In this document: positions 9,144 through 16,927 of the stretch, piece after piece
Layout: every line of letters starts with the position of its first letter
How positions within the stretch are numbered: position 1 is the first letter of the stretch
DNA from: Microlunatus soli
Lineage (GTDB): Bacteria > Actinomycetota > Actinomycetes > Propionibacteriales > Propionibacteriaceae
Length of the DNA stretch: 64,000 nt
NCBI RefSeq assembly: GCF_900105385.1
Contig: NZ_LT629772.1
Location: 124,001-188,000, forward strand
Reading direction: 5' to 3'
Notes under the pieces: generated by a model
What the model was told of the DNA's origin: nothing
What the model saw: the letters and a program-made list of their open reading frames with translations, nothing else
Database searches by the model: none
Translations under genes and position numbers: made by a program

Positions 9144-9859
9144 AGCTCGTTCCGCAGGTCGATGTCCAGGTGGTACAGATCACCGCGCAGGATGTAGCGG
9201 GTGAACTCCGTCGGCCGTTGGTCGGCGCCGAACGAGGTCCGTTGCCGCAGCATTGCTGCCGTGCCCGGCTCGACGGTCAGCTGTTCGGCCTCGGCCGCGG
9301 ACAGGTTCACCGCGCTGACCCGCTCGTGGGCATGGGTGGGCTGGGCATCACGCACCGTGAGGAAGGCGTACAGCGAGTCGCCGGTGAATTCGGTGAAGTC
9401 GATGCCCGGCTGCGGGGTCAGATGATGATCAAGGAAGACGAACGGGTCGTCACCGATCCAGTAGCGCCGCTCGATGTGTACGACGGTCGCGCCGACCGGG
9501 ATGTCGAGGGCTCCGGCGATCTCCTCGTCGGCCGCCTGTTCGGCGTTGCTGAGCAGCTCGGGCCGGATCGTGAAGCCACGATGGCGCAGTTCCCGGCCGA
9601 GGCCGAGCATCGGGCTCATCGCCCGGATCTCGTTCGACGCGACGATGCTGCCGCGCCCATGGAACCGCTCCACCAGGCCGAGTCGCTGCAGTTCCTGGAA
9701 GGCACGACGGACCGATGTCTGGGACACGCCGTAACGGGCCCGGAGCTGACTCTCCGACGGCAACCAGTCTCCGGGCTTCAGCGTCCCGTTCAGGATGTCG
9801 CGCTGGATCTCGCTCTGGATTGCGCGGTAGAGCGGTCCACGCCCCGGACGACTGGTCAT
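9140..9859 (-). CDS. GntR family regulator, HutC/UTRA type
   Basis: A 239-residue repressor-type regulator. The N-terminal winged helix-turn-helix (PLYRAIQSEIQRDILNGTLKPGDWLPSESQLRARYGVSQTSVRRAFQEL) is followed by a UTRA effector domain (about residues 85-239), which usually binds a small sugar-phosphate or acid. It heads the operon with pfkB, the glycohydrolase and the symporter, overlapping pfkB. A perfect palindrome ends three bases before its ATG at 9859, so autoregulation of the whole operon is likely. Confidence 0.9.
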   Translation of the reverse strand: MTSRPGRGPLYRAIQSEIQRDILNGTLKPGDWLPSESQLRARYGVSQTSVRRAFQELQRLGLVERFHGRGSIVASNEIRAMSPMLGLGRELRHRGFTIRPELLSNAEQAADEEIAGALDIPVGATVVHIERRYWIGDDPFVFLDHHLTPQPGIDFTEFTGDSLYAFLTVRDAQPTHAHERVSAVNLSAAEAEQLTVEPGTAAMLRQRTSFGADQRPTEFTRYILRGDLYHLDIDLRNEL

Positions 9860-9862
9860 ACG

Positions 9863-9878
9863 ACTTAGTGTACTAAGT
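9863..9878 (-). promoter_or_regulatory. Palindromic operator of the gntR operon
   Basis: ACTTAGTGTACTAAGT is a perfect inverted repeat: 7-base arms ACTTAGT/ACTAAGT around GT, AT-rich against the surrounding GC-rich DNA. It ends 3 bases upstream of the gntR ATG. That position implies a very short or absent 5' leader and a repressor site overlapping the promoter. The natural ligand is the GntR encoded immediately downstream (inference). Confidence 0.7.
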
Positions 9879-9938
9879 GCACTTTGCGATGCAACCAGCG
9901 CCCGGGGCGAACACCGTCCGGACCAGCCGCGGACAGCG

Positions 9939-11576
9939 TCAACCGACCGTCGACAGACTCAGAACCCGGCGGACAGCATCGGCGAGAGCGGCCGGATCCG
10001 CGGCGCCCTCGGTGCGCCAGGCGACAAAGCCATCGGGACGGACCAGCGACGCGCCGTCCTCCCCGACGCCGTAGCGGGCTGCGAACTGCGCTGCGGGGTC
10101 GACAAGATCATCGCCACCGACCACCTGCACATCCAGCGGCACCCCGAGCTGATCACTGACCTGACCGGCGGCCTGCCGCCAGGCAGGGTCCGCTGCCAAG
10201 ATCACGAACGATCGACCGAACAGGTCACGAGTGGAGATCTGCTCACCGTCCCGCTGCAACCAGACATGTTGAGCCCGTGATCCCGGCCTGCTGTCCGCCG
10301 TCACCACGTGCTCGACGAGTTCATGATCATCATCGGGCTCCGGGCAGACCGCGCCATCGACCACCCGGCTGCCGAACATCAGATCGAGCGGATCCCGTCC
10401 GGCCTCCCCGCCGTCTTTCTCCGCGCCGCCGGGAGTCATCCGCTGCAACAGATTCTGATACTGGTACTCCGCGATCCACTCCCCGAACGCCCGGCGCTCG
10501 ACGTCATAGCTGGCCAACAGCCCGGGGCCGGCCTCGCCCTTGATGATCATGGCAAGCTTCCAGCCGAGATCGAAGCCGTCCAACACGGCGGTGTTGCCAC
10601 CCTGGCCTCCGGTCGGCGGCATCACGTGGGCGGCGTCGCCGGCCAGGACGACGCGACCGGCGACGTAGGAATCGGCCAGCCGATGCGCGAATTCGGTCTC
10701 GGCCCGGTCGAGCAGTTCGACCTCCAGATCCAGATCACCGATCCCGATCCTGATCTGTTCGATGCAGTCGGCCTCGGTGAAATCGGAGAACTGTTCGCCC
10801 TGCTCGGGGTCGAAGGCGAAGCTGAGCACATAGCGGCCCGGTTCGTCCGTACCCCCGAACACCCCGGTGCCGCCCTGCAGCTCGGGATTCTGCAGATAGA
10901 CCAGGGCGAACTCGCGACCCTCCATCGGCGCACCGAGATCAGCCCGGAAGATCGTGTTCACCCAATGCGACAGCGCGCCGTGACCGTGGGCGCCGATGCC
11001 GACCGCGCCCCGGGTCGTCGTCCGCCAGCCGTCGGCGCCGACCAGATAGTCCGCCCGGACCGTACGCCGACCGCCGGTCTGCAGGTCGATCAACTCGGCA
11101 GTCACACCCTCGTCATCGACGGTGAACCCATCCAGCTCGGTCCGGAACTGGACCCGCGCTCCCCAGGCACCGGCCCGGTCGGCCAGGATCGGCTCGACTG
11201 CCTCCTGACTGGCCATTCCCATTCCGGTCGGGCTGATCGATGTCAGGTCGAAGTCGAAGGATTCGACCAAGGTCTTGTAGGGCGTACCCAACAGGCTCGG
11301 ACCGATCACGATCTCCATCGGCAGGCTGGTGTCATACCCCGCCCTCCGCACGGCATCGTCGATGCCGGCGACCCGGAAGGCCTCCATCACCGTCGGCATC
11401 TGACCGCGGGCCTTCGGATGGGTTGCGGTGGTCGCGTGGCGTTCGACCACCAACGATGTGATCCCGTGCATGCCGAGGAACATCGCGGTGGACAGGCCCG
11501 CCAGACCGGCGCCGACCACCAGCACCGGAACCTGCTCGACGAGCGGCTGCGAACGATCGGTGGACGAATCAATCAT
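9939..11576 (-). CDS. FAD-dependent aromatic-ring-type monooxygenase (PF01494)
   Basis: A 545-residue flavoprotein hydroxylase. Rossmann motif VLVVGAGLAGLSTAMFLG starts near residue 17. The DG motif is in DYLVGADGWRTTTR, and the FAD-ribityl GD motif in AGDAAHVMPPTGGQGGNTAVLDGFDLGWKLA. A thioredoxin-like C-terminal domain follows, as in polyketide and phenol hydroxylases. Such enzymes hydroxylate aromatic or polycyclic substrates with NAD(P)H and O2; TetX-like antibiotic inactivation is also possible. ATG 11576 has AAGGAG nine bases upstream. It is divergent from a TetR regulator with shared operators, which suggests induction by its substrate. Confidence 0.88.
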   Translation of the reverse strand: MIDSSTDRSQPLVEQVPVLVVGAGLAGLSTAMFLGMHGITSLVVERHATTATHPKARGQMPTVMEAFRVAGIDDAVRRAGYDTSLPMEIVIGPSLLGTPYKTLVESFDFDLTSISPTGMGMASQEAVEPILADRAGAWGARVQFRTELDGFTVDDEGVTAELIDLQTGGRRTVRADYLVGADGWRTTTRGAVGIGAHGHGALSHWVNTIFRADLGAPMEGREFALVYLQNPELQGGTGVFGGTDEPGRYVLSFAFDPEQGEQFSDFTEADCIEQIRIGIGDLDLEVELLDRAETEFAHRLADSYVAGRVVLAGDAAHVMPPTGGQGGNTAVLDGFDLGWKLAMIIKGEAGPGLLASYDVERRAFGEWIAEYQYQNLLQRMTPGGAEKDGGEAGRDPLDLMFGSRVVDGAVCPEPDDDHELVEHVVTADSRPGSRAQHVWLQRDGEQISTRDLFGRSFVILAADPAWRQAAGQVSDQLGVPLDVQVVGGDDLVDPAAQFAARYGVGEDGASLVRPDGFVAWRTEGAADPAALADAVRRVLSLSTVG

Positions 11577-11595
11577 GGTGCACTCCTTGAAGCTG

Positions 11596-11650
11596 AACGA
11601 ACGGCGTTCGTTGTTGACGAACACAGTTCTATCTCGGAACGCTGTTCGTT
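11596..11650. promoter_or_regulatory. Twin TetR-type operators between monooxygenase and tetR
   Basis: AACGAACGGCGTTCGTT (11596-11612) is a perfect palindrome with 8-base arms and one central base. A second, weaker copy TCGGAACGCTGTTCGTT lies at 11634-11650; both share GAACGnnGTTCG. They occupy the 91 bases between the divergent starts at 11576 and 11668, the expected place for TetR binding that controls both genes. Confidence 0.65.
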
Positions 11651-11667
11651 ACCAGTACAGTGTTCGG

Positions 11668-12393
11668 ATGGACCCTGACCCGCTTCCCCCGCAACCCTGG
11701 CTCCGCTCAGGGCGAGGTCAACGACGCCAACTGAGCCTGCAACTGATCGTCGACACCGCGCTCGATCTGCTCGCCGGCGACGGGCTCGAGGCGGTCACCA
11801 TGCGCAAGGTGGCGCAGCGCCTGGGCACCGGTGCCGCGTCGCTGTATGCCCACGTCCGGGACAAGGCCGAGCTGCATGAGCTGATGCTCGACGCGGTACT
11901 GGCGACCGTCGAGATCCCCGATCCCGACCCGCTGCACTGGAAAGAACAGCTCCGGGAACTGGCGGACCGCTTGACCACGGTGCTCGCCTCCCGCCCTGGC
12001 ATTGCGCGGATCGCCCTGGAAACGTTGATTCCCACCACCCCGGGCATGCTGAACCTGATGGACCGGATGCTCGGGATCCTGAAAGCCGGCGGGCTGAGCG
12101 ATGACGACGCCCTGCTCGCCGGCGACATCCTCGCGCTGTACACCGCGGCCGGCGGCTACGAGCAGGGCCTGCGCAGCAGTGCCGGCGCGACAGCGGAAGC
12201 GACCGAACGGATCGCGCGGATCGGCCAATACCTGGAGATCGTGCCGGCCGGACGACTCCCGTACCTCGTTGCGCTGGCGCCCGCGATGAGTGGCCAACGG
12301 GATGGGTACGCGATCGGGCTCGACCTGCTGATCGACGGACTGGCCGCACGCGCCGTGCCCGATCCGGATCGGGCCGATCCGAATCGGCCCTGA
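11668..12393 (+). CDS. TetR/AcrR family regulator (TetR_C type)
   Basis: A 241-residue all-helical repressor. The DNA-binding domain LSLQLIVDTALDLLAGDGLEAVTMRKVAQRLGTGAASLYAHVRDKAELHELM is followed by a ligand-binding domain (about residues 80-225) of the class found in regulators next to oxygenases and efflux pumps. ATG 11668 is chosen because the upstream in-frame sequence runs into the operators. It is divergent from the FAD monooxygenase, probably its main target. Confidence 0.88.
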   Translation: MDPDPLPPQPWLRSGRGQRRQLSLQLIVDTALDLLAGDGLEAVTMRKVAQRLGTGAASLYAHVRDKAELHELMLDAVLATVEIPDPDPLHWKEQLRELADRLTTVLASRPGIARIALETLIPTTPGMLNLMDRMLGILKAGGLSDDDALLAGDILALYTAAGGYEQGLRSSAGATAEATERIARIGQYLEIVPAGRLPYLVALAPAMSGQRDGYAIGLDLLIDGLAARAVPDPDRADPNRP

Positions 12394-12455
12394 ACCACCC
12401 GTTCACGACCCCAGAATCCCCGGGTCCCATCTCAGGGACTCTTCAGGGTGCCGAA

Positions 12456-12482
12456 GGAATCCCGGACGGCCTCTCGTGCGTT
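12456..12482 (+). promoter_or_regulatory. SigR/SigH-type promoter upstream of the group-2 sigma gene
   Basis: GGAAT at 12456-12460 and GTT at 12480-12482 are separated by 19 bases, matching the GGAAT-N18/19-GTT pattern of SigR (Streptomyces) and SigH (Mycobacterium) promoters. The expected transcript would begin near 12489, about 27 bases before the GTG start at 12516. SigH control of sigB is known in M. tuberculosis, so this placement is plausible. Confidence 0.6.
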
Positions 12483-12515
12483 GAGTCCTATGAAGGCAAC
12501 GAAAGGGGCCGCACC

Positions 12516-13466
12516 GTGGCAACCAGAACGTCATCCCGCACGACCGAGGGCATCGAAGGCAAGGATGCTGTCGGTCTCTACCTTGATGGAATCGCCAAGA
12601 CGCCGCTGCTGACCGCCGAGGAAGAGGTCGAACTGGCCAAGCGGATCGAGGCCGGTCTCTATGCAGCTGCCCTGCTGTCGGATGGGGTGACAGCCAAGGA
12701 GCGCGGCAAGAAAGCGGTCCAGGCCACCGACGAGGAACTGCAGCAACTGGTGGATCTCGGCGAGAAGGCCCAGCGCCGTTTCGTGATGGCCAATCTCCGA
12801 CTGGTCGTCTCGGTCGCGCGCAAATACGGTCGCGCCCAGATGCCACTCCTGGACCTGGTCCAGGAGGGCAATACCGGATTGATCCGCGCGGTGGAGAAGT
12901 TCGATTACACCAAGGGATTCAAGTTCTCCACCTACGGCACCTGGTGGGTGCGGCAATCCATTTCCCGTGGCATCGCCCAGCAGGGGCGCATCGTCCGGCT
13001 CCCGGTGCACGTCGCCGAGCAGGTCAACCAGGTCGGCGCGGTACGCCGGACACTGGAACGCCGCCTCGGTCGCGACCCGGAGTTGGAGGAGATCGCCGAC
13101 GAGATGGGTGTCGAGGTCGACCGAGTGCTTGACCTGATGCGGTACGGCCGTGACCACGTCAGCCTGGACGCGCCCGTCGAGGAGGGCGGTGACACCGCCC
13201 TCGGTGACCTGATCGCCCGGGAGCCGATGCCGGGTCCGGACGAGGTCTTCCTGGACGCCGAGGAACACCAGCGTCTGGAGGCGCTGCTCGATCAACTCGA
13301 CGACCGGTCCGCCGATGTGGTCCGCCGCCGTTATGGATTGGTCGACGGTCGCCAGGCCAAACTCGCCGATATCGGTGCGGTCTGGGGAATCACCGCCGAA
13401 CGGGTCCGGCAGATCGAACGACACGCCATCGCCAAACTGCGCAACGCGTCCACTCTGGCCGCATAA
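12516..13466 (+). CDS. sigB: Group-2 sigma-70 factor (SigB-like)
   Basis: A 316-residue RNA polymerase sigma factor. Region 1.2 (DAVGLYLDGIAKTPLLTAEEEVELAKRIEAG) starts near residue 17. Region 2 holds RFVMANLRLVVSVARKYGRAQMPLLDLVQEGN and KGFKFSTYGTWWVRQSISRGI, and region 4.2 ends in ITAERVRQIERHAIAKLR. The long acidic N-terminal extension of a housekeeping SigA is missing, so this is a group-2 factor for stress or stationary phase. The start is GTG 12516 behind GAAAGGGG. A SigR-type promoter precedes it and a small ORF plus strong terminator follow. Confidence 0.85.
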   Translation: MATRTSSRTTEGIEGKDAVGLYLDGIAKTPLLTAEEEVELAKRIEAGLYAAALLSDGVTAKERGKKAVQATDEELQQLVDLGEKAQRRFVMANLRLVVSVARKYGRAQMPLLDLVQEGNTGLIRAVEKFDYTKGFKFSTYGTWWVRQSISRGIAQQGRIVRLPVHVAEQVNQVGAVRRTLERRLGRDPELEEIADEMGVEVDRVLDLMRYGRDHVSLDAPVEEGGDTALGDLIAREPMPGPDEVFLDAEEHQRLEALLDQLDDRSADVVRRRYGLVDGRQAKLADIGAVWGITAERVRQIERHAIAKLRNASTLAA

Positions 13467-13507
13467 TCGAATGTGAACGATCCACTTCCCGGCAAAGAGG
13501 CAATCCG

Positions 13508-13606
13508 ATGAAAAGAAGGATTCTGACCAGCCCGATCGTCAAGATGATTCGGCACAACGAGCTCATCGAAGAAATGCTGATGAAGCGCCGTTTCAGTCGC
13601 CGTTGA
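13508..13606 (+). CDS. Small basic protein of 32 residues, unrecognised
   Basis: ATG at 13508 opens a frame of 32 codons ending in TGA at 13604. AGAGG lies about 8 bases upstream, and a perfect 15-bp hairpin terminator lies 21 bases after the stop. The peptide has a basic start (MKRRIL), an amphipathic middle (VKMIRHNELIEEMLM) and a basic end (KRRFSRR). It sits 41 bases behind sigB on the same strand and is probably cotranscribed. I do not recognise a family. The ribosome binding site, ending and terminator make chance less likely, but conservation is untested. Confidence 0.5.
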   Translation: MKRRILTSPIVKMIRHNELIEEMLMKRRFSRR

Positions 13607-13627
13607 AGAACAACTGAACCACCGAAC

Positions 13628-13661
13628 AGAGGAGCCGGTCGCCGACGCGACCGGCTCCTCT
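13628..13661 (+). terminator. Perfect 15-bp hairpin terminator behind sigB/small ORF
   Basis: AGAGGAGCCGGTCGC (13628-13642), loop CGAC, then the exact reverse complement to 13661, followed by ATTTGTGTA. The stem is long and perfect, the U-tract short. It can also serve the convergent araC gene ending at 13713. Confidence 0.85.
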
Positions 13662-13712
13662 ATTTGTGTATGGCGACGTGATGGTGTTTCCACCCGCCGA
13701 TCGGGCGACGAC

Positions 13713-14708
13713 TCACCGAGCGTCCCGTGGCGACCGGCCGGTGTGGCGTTTGAAGGCACGACTGAACGCCTCCTCCGATTCGTAACCGACCCGACGCGCG
13801 ACGGCGGCGACGCCGAGCGTCGTCGAGCCCAGCAGATCGCCGGCGACGTGCATCCGCCAAGCCGCCAGATAGCGGATCGGCGGCATCCCCAAACGGCTCC
13901 GGAAGCGTTCGTCCAGCAACGAGACCGACACCAGACTCAATCGGGCCAGCCGCTGCACGCTCCACCGTTCCTGCGGCGCGCCGTGGATCGCCGCGAGCAC
14001 CGGAGCCAGCACCGGATCGCCGAGAGCAGCCAACCAGCCACCCTCGATGTCCGGCGCACTCGCCAGATGGGTCCGCAACACCTCTCGAACGACCAACTCG
14101 GGCAACTCGGTCGGTCCCTGCAATCCGCCTGCCGACGCCGGAGCCGTCTGCGCCAGCGCGTAGTCGATGCTGGCGCGTACCCAATCCCGGGCCGGACCCG
14201 ATCCGACACTCACCACGAACAGCGGCGGCAGCGCCCGCAGCCGTGGGTCGAACAGCGGATGATCACTGCTCAGGTAGCCGCAGACCACATCGGTCCGCGG
14301 CCCGCCGGCACCCAACGTGATCACCGGAAGGGTCCGCCACGGAGTCGGTTCGAGCAGATCCTCCATCGAGACCACCTCGGTGTCGGCGGCGCCGCCCATG
14401 ACGTGTACGTCCCCGTACGGCGCGACGACCACGTCACCGGCACGCGCCCAGTGGCGTTCGCCGCCCGGCAGTGCGGTCCAGCAGCGCCCGGTGGCCACCA
14501 GATGGAACAACGCGACCCGAGCCGAACCGGGACTCAGCAGCGCCGCCGTCGCCTCCGGCGTCGGTGACCGGTAGGCCCACGCCTCGGTGTACCGGCCGCG
14601 CAGGAACACCGCCCCCTGCAGATGCATCCGGCCGAGCATCTCGACAAGCGTGGTGTTGCGGTCAGGTCCGGTGGGGACGCGGTCATGGTCGATCCGTGCC
14701 GCGCACAC
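13713..14708 (-). CDS. AraC family regulator with cupin ligand domain
   Basis: A 331-residue regulator. The N-terminal cupin-type sensor (about residues 20-200, with HLVATGRCWTALPGGERHWARAGDVVVAPYGDVHVM) is of the AraC-binding-like class. A double helix-turn-helix follows (about 225-330), ending in VAAVARRVGYESEEAFSRAFKRHTGRSPRDAR. The longest start is GTG 14708; a start near residue 24 (ATG 14639) is also possible because the first 20 residues look unstructured. It is divergent from the DUF4242 gene by only 44 bases, so it probably controls that gene. Confidence 0.83.
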   Translation of the reverse strand: MCAARIDHDRVPTGPDRNTTLVEMLGRMHLQGAVFLRGRYTEAWAYRSPTPEATAALLSPGSARVALFHLVATGRCWTALPGGERHWARAGDVVVAPYGDVHVMGGAADTEVVSMEDLLEPTPWRTLPVITLGAGGPRTDVVCGYLSSDHPLFDPRLRALPPLFVVSVGSGPARDWVRASIDYALAQTAPASAGGLQGPTELPELVVREVLRTHLASAPDIEGGWLAALGDPVLAPVLAAIHGAPQERWSVQRLARLSLVSVSLLDERFRSRLGMPPIRYLAAWRMHVAGDLLGSTTLGVAAVARRVGYESEEAFSRAFKRHTGRSPRDAR

Positions 14709-14752
14709 AAGACTCAGTCTGACAGTTCAGCAACCACCGCAAGGAGCATCCG

Positions 14753-15001
14753 ATGCTTTTCATGGACGTGCATGACAATCTGCCCGGGGTCACCGCAGCC
14801 GATGTCGCCGAGGCACACAAGAAGGACCTGGCGATCCAGGACCAGTACGGCGTCGACTACCGCACATACTGGGTCGATGAGGCCGAGGGCAAGGTCTTCT
14901 GCCTGGTCGAAGCACCGTCGGCCGAAGCCGCCGCGGCGGTCCACAAGGAGGCACACGGACTCCTCCCCGACCGTACCTATCCGGTGGTCGAGGGCGGCTG
15001 A
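14753..15001 (+). CDS. DUF4242 (SCO4226-like nickel-binding) protein
   Basis: An 82-residue ferredoxin-like alpha/beta protein. FMDVHDNLPGVTAADVAEAHKKDLAIQDQYGVDYRTYWVDEAEGKVFCLVEAPSAEAAAAVHKEAHGLLP carries the DUF4242 pattern of conserved His and Asp residues. The Streptomyces coelicolor homolog SCO4226 binds nickel; its physiological role is uncertain. ATG 14753 follows AAGGAG. It is divergent from an AraC regulator and followed by an 11-bp hairpin. Confidence 0.85.
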   Translation: MLFMDVHDNLPGVTAADVAEAHKKDLAIQDQYGVDYRTYWVDEAEGKVFCLVEAPSAEAAAAVHKEAHGLLPDRTYPVVEGG

Positions 15002-15052
15002 CCTCCGACTCCACCAGGGGATCCGGCTCACCCAGAGCTGCTGAACCTTCCT

Positions 15053-15089
15053 GCGTCGCGCCGTCCATCGGTATCGGGCGGCGCGACGC
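15053..15089 (+). terminator. Hairpin after the DUF4242 gene
   Basis: GCGTCGCGCCG (15053-15063) and CGGCGCGACGC (15079-15089) are perfect inverted arms around a 15-base loop. There is no U-tract, so termination is probable but unproven. Confidence 0.5.
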
Positions 15090-15179
15090 TGTCGCCTGCA
15101 CCTGTCGTGTCATTCGCCGGTCATCGAACTGGCCATTGGTAGAGAGCCCCTTGTCTGGACCAGCTCGCATTGTCGTGCT

Positions 15180-15204
15180 AACTTTCGGCGGAATTTGGAA
15201 AGTT
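15180..15204. promoter_or_regulatory. Inverted repeat upstream of the sodium/solute symporter
   Basis: AACTTTC (15180-15186) and GAAAGTT (15198-15204) form a perfect 7-base inverted repeat with an 11-base AT-rich spacer. It lies 20 bases before the symporter GTG, close to the expected promoter and just before the GGAGG. It could be an operator for a regulator encoded elsewhere; none is adjacent. Confidence 0.45.
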
Positions 15205-15223
15205 TCGACAGGAGGCAGCGACT

Positions 15224-16912
15224 GTGCAGCCCACCATCCCGGCGCTCGAAGGTAGCGTCCTGCGGATCGACGCGGACCCCATCGACTACGTTCTGGTCGC
15301 CGTGTACTTCGCGATCATCATCGCCATCGGTCTGATCTCCCGGCGGGGTATCGCCAGCAGTGTCGACTTCCTGTTGGCCGGCCGTCGGCTGCCGGCCTGG
15401 GTGACCGGCCTGGCGTTCATGTCGGCCAACCTCGGCGCGACCGAGCTGCTCGGGCAGTCGGCGAACGGCGCCCAATACGGCGAACAGGCGTTCCACTACT
15501 ACTGGGTCGGCGCCATCCCGGCAATGGTCTTCCTCGGCCTGGTGATGATGCCGTTCTATTACGGCTCGAAGGTCCGCAGTGTTCCGGAGTTCCTGCACCG
15601 CCGCTTCAACAGGACCACCCAACGCATTCAGGCGGTCCTGTTCGCCACTGCCTCGATCCTGCTGGCCGGCGTCAACCTGTACGCGATGGCGATCGTCGTG
15701 CACGCGCTGCTGGGTTGGCCGACCTGGGTGGCGATCGTCGTCGCTGCCGTCTTCGTGCTGGCCTACACCTTCCTGGGTGGGCTCTCGGCCGCGATCTACA
15801 ACGAGGTTCTGCAGTTCTTCGTGATCGTCGCGGCGATGATCCCGGTGACTCTGGTCGGCCTGCACCGGGTCGGCGGCTGGAACGGTCTGGTCAGCAAGAT
15901 CACCGCACGGCCGGACGGTCACCAGATGCTCACCCCGTTCCCGGCCGAGCAGCTGACCGGCATCACCAGCAGCGTCGGTTCGGTGATCGGTGTGGTCGCC
16001 GGGTTGGGTTTCGTCACCTCCTTCGGCTACTGGACGACCAACTTCACCGAGGTCCAGCGGGCGTTCTCCGCCGGTGACGCCGGCGCCGCCCAACGGACGC
16101 CGCTGATCGCGGCGATCCCGAAGGCACTGGTCGCCCTGGTGATCATCATCCCGGGCATGATCGCCACCGTGCTGGTGCCGGCGATCGCCGGGCTGAAGTC
16201 GGGGGCGGAGACCGGTGCGACGTACAACGACGTGGTGCCGCTGATGCTGCGCGAACTGCTGCCGAACGGGTTCCTCGGGGTGGCACTGACCGGCCTGCTG
16301 GCCTCCTTCATGGCCGGCATGGCGGCCAACGTCAGCTCGTTCAACACGGTCTTCACCTACGACATCTGGCAGGACTGGATCAAGCCGAACATGCCCGACC
16401 TGCATTACCTCAAGGTCGGCCGGGTGGTGACCGTACTGGCCACCGCGGCTGCTGTCGGCACCGCCTTCATCGCCGCCGGGTTCAGCAACATCATGGACTA
16501 CATCCAGACGCTGTTCTCCTTCTTCAACGTGCCGCTGTTCGCGATCTTCATCCTCGGCCTGTTCTGGAAGCGGATGACCGGCACCGCCGGCTGGACCAGT
16601 CTGGTCACCGGGACCGCGGGCGCGGTGGCGGTCTTCGTGCTCAATGAGGTCGGCGTGCTGCATCTGCCGGGCCAGGGCTCGAGCTTCCTCGGCGGCGCGG
16701 TGGCCTGCGTGCTGGTGGTGATCGTCGCGGTGATCGTCTCGGCCCGCACCAAACCCAAGCCGGAGGAGGAACTGGTCGGACTGGTCCGCAGCGTGACGCC
16801 GAAGGCCGACACCGCGGTCGCGGTGAAGGTCTGGTACCAGTCTCCGGTCCTGCTGGCCGCCGTCGCGCTCGGCCTGGTCGTGTTCTTCTACATCCTCTTC
16901 AGCATCGTCTGA
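15224..16912 (+). CDS. Sodium:solute symporter (SSS family, SGLT-like)
   Basis: A 562-residue membrane transporter with about 14 helices. GLISRRGIASSVDFLLAGRRLPAWVTGLAFMSANLGATELLGQSANGAQYG is the typical SSS N-terminal block, and MAGMAANVSSFNTVFTYDIWQDWI belongs to the conserved second half. SGLT-like members take up sugars or polyols with Na+. The GTG start at 15224 has GGAGG nine bases upstream. A small two-helix protein follows 15 bases downstream, and the L-fuconate dehydratase and galactokinase genes lie within 5 kb. A monosaccharide or sugar acid is therefore the likely cargo (inference). Confidence 0.88.
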   Translation: MQPTIPALEGSVLRIDADPIDYVLVAVYFAIIIAIGLISRRGIASSVDFLLAGRRLPAWVTGLAFMSANLGATELLGQSANGAQYGEQAFHYYWVGAIPAMVFLGLVMMPFYYGSKVRSVPEFLHRRFNRTTQRIQAVLFATASILLAGVNLYAMAIVVHALLGWPTWVAIVVAAVFVLAYTFLGGLSAAIYNEVLQFFVIVAAMIPVTLVGLHRVGGWNGLVSKITARPDGHQMLTPFPAEQLTGITSSVGSVIGVVAGLGFVTSFGYWTTNFTEVQRAFSAGDAGAAQRTPLIAAIPKALVALVIIIPGMIATVLVPAIAGLKSGAETGATYNDVVPLMLRELLPNGFLGVALTGLLASFMAGMAANVSSFNTVFTYDIWQDWIKPNMPDLHYLKVGRVVTVLATAAAVGTAFIAAGFSNIMDYIQTLFSFFNVPLFAIFILGLFWKRMTGTAGWTSLVTGTAGAVAVFVLNEVGVLHLPGQGSSFLGGAVACVLVVIVAVIVSARTKPKPEEELVGLVRSVTPKADTAVAVKVWYQSPVLLAAVALGLVVFFYILFSIV

Positions 16913-16927
16913 TCCCGGGAGCCCAGC

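Noticed and set aside
15110-16663. Minus-strand open frame of 517 codons opposite the SSS symporter
   Set aside because: Shadow of a real membrane-protein gene; composition is His/Arg/Gly/Asp-rich without domains.
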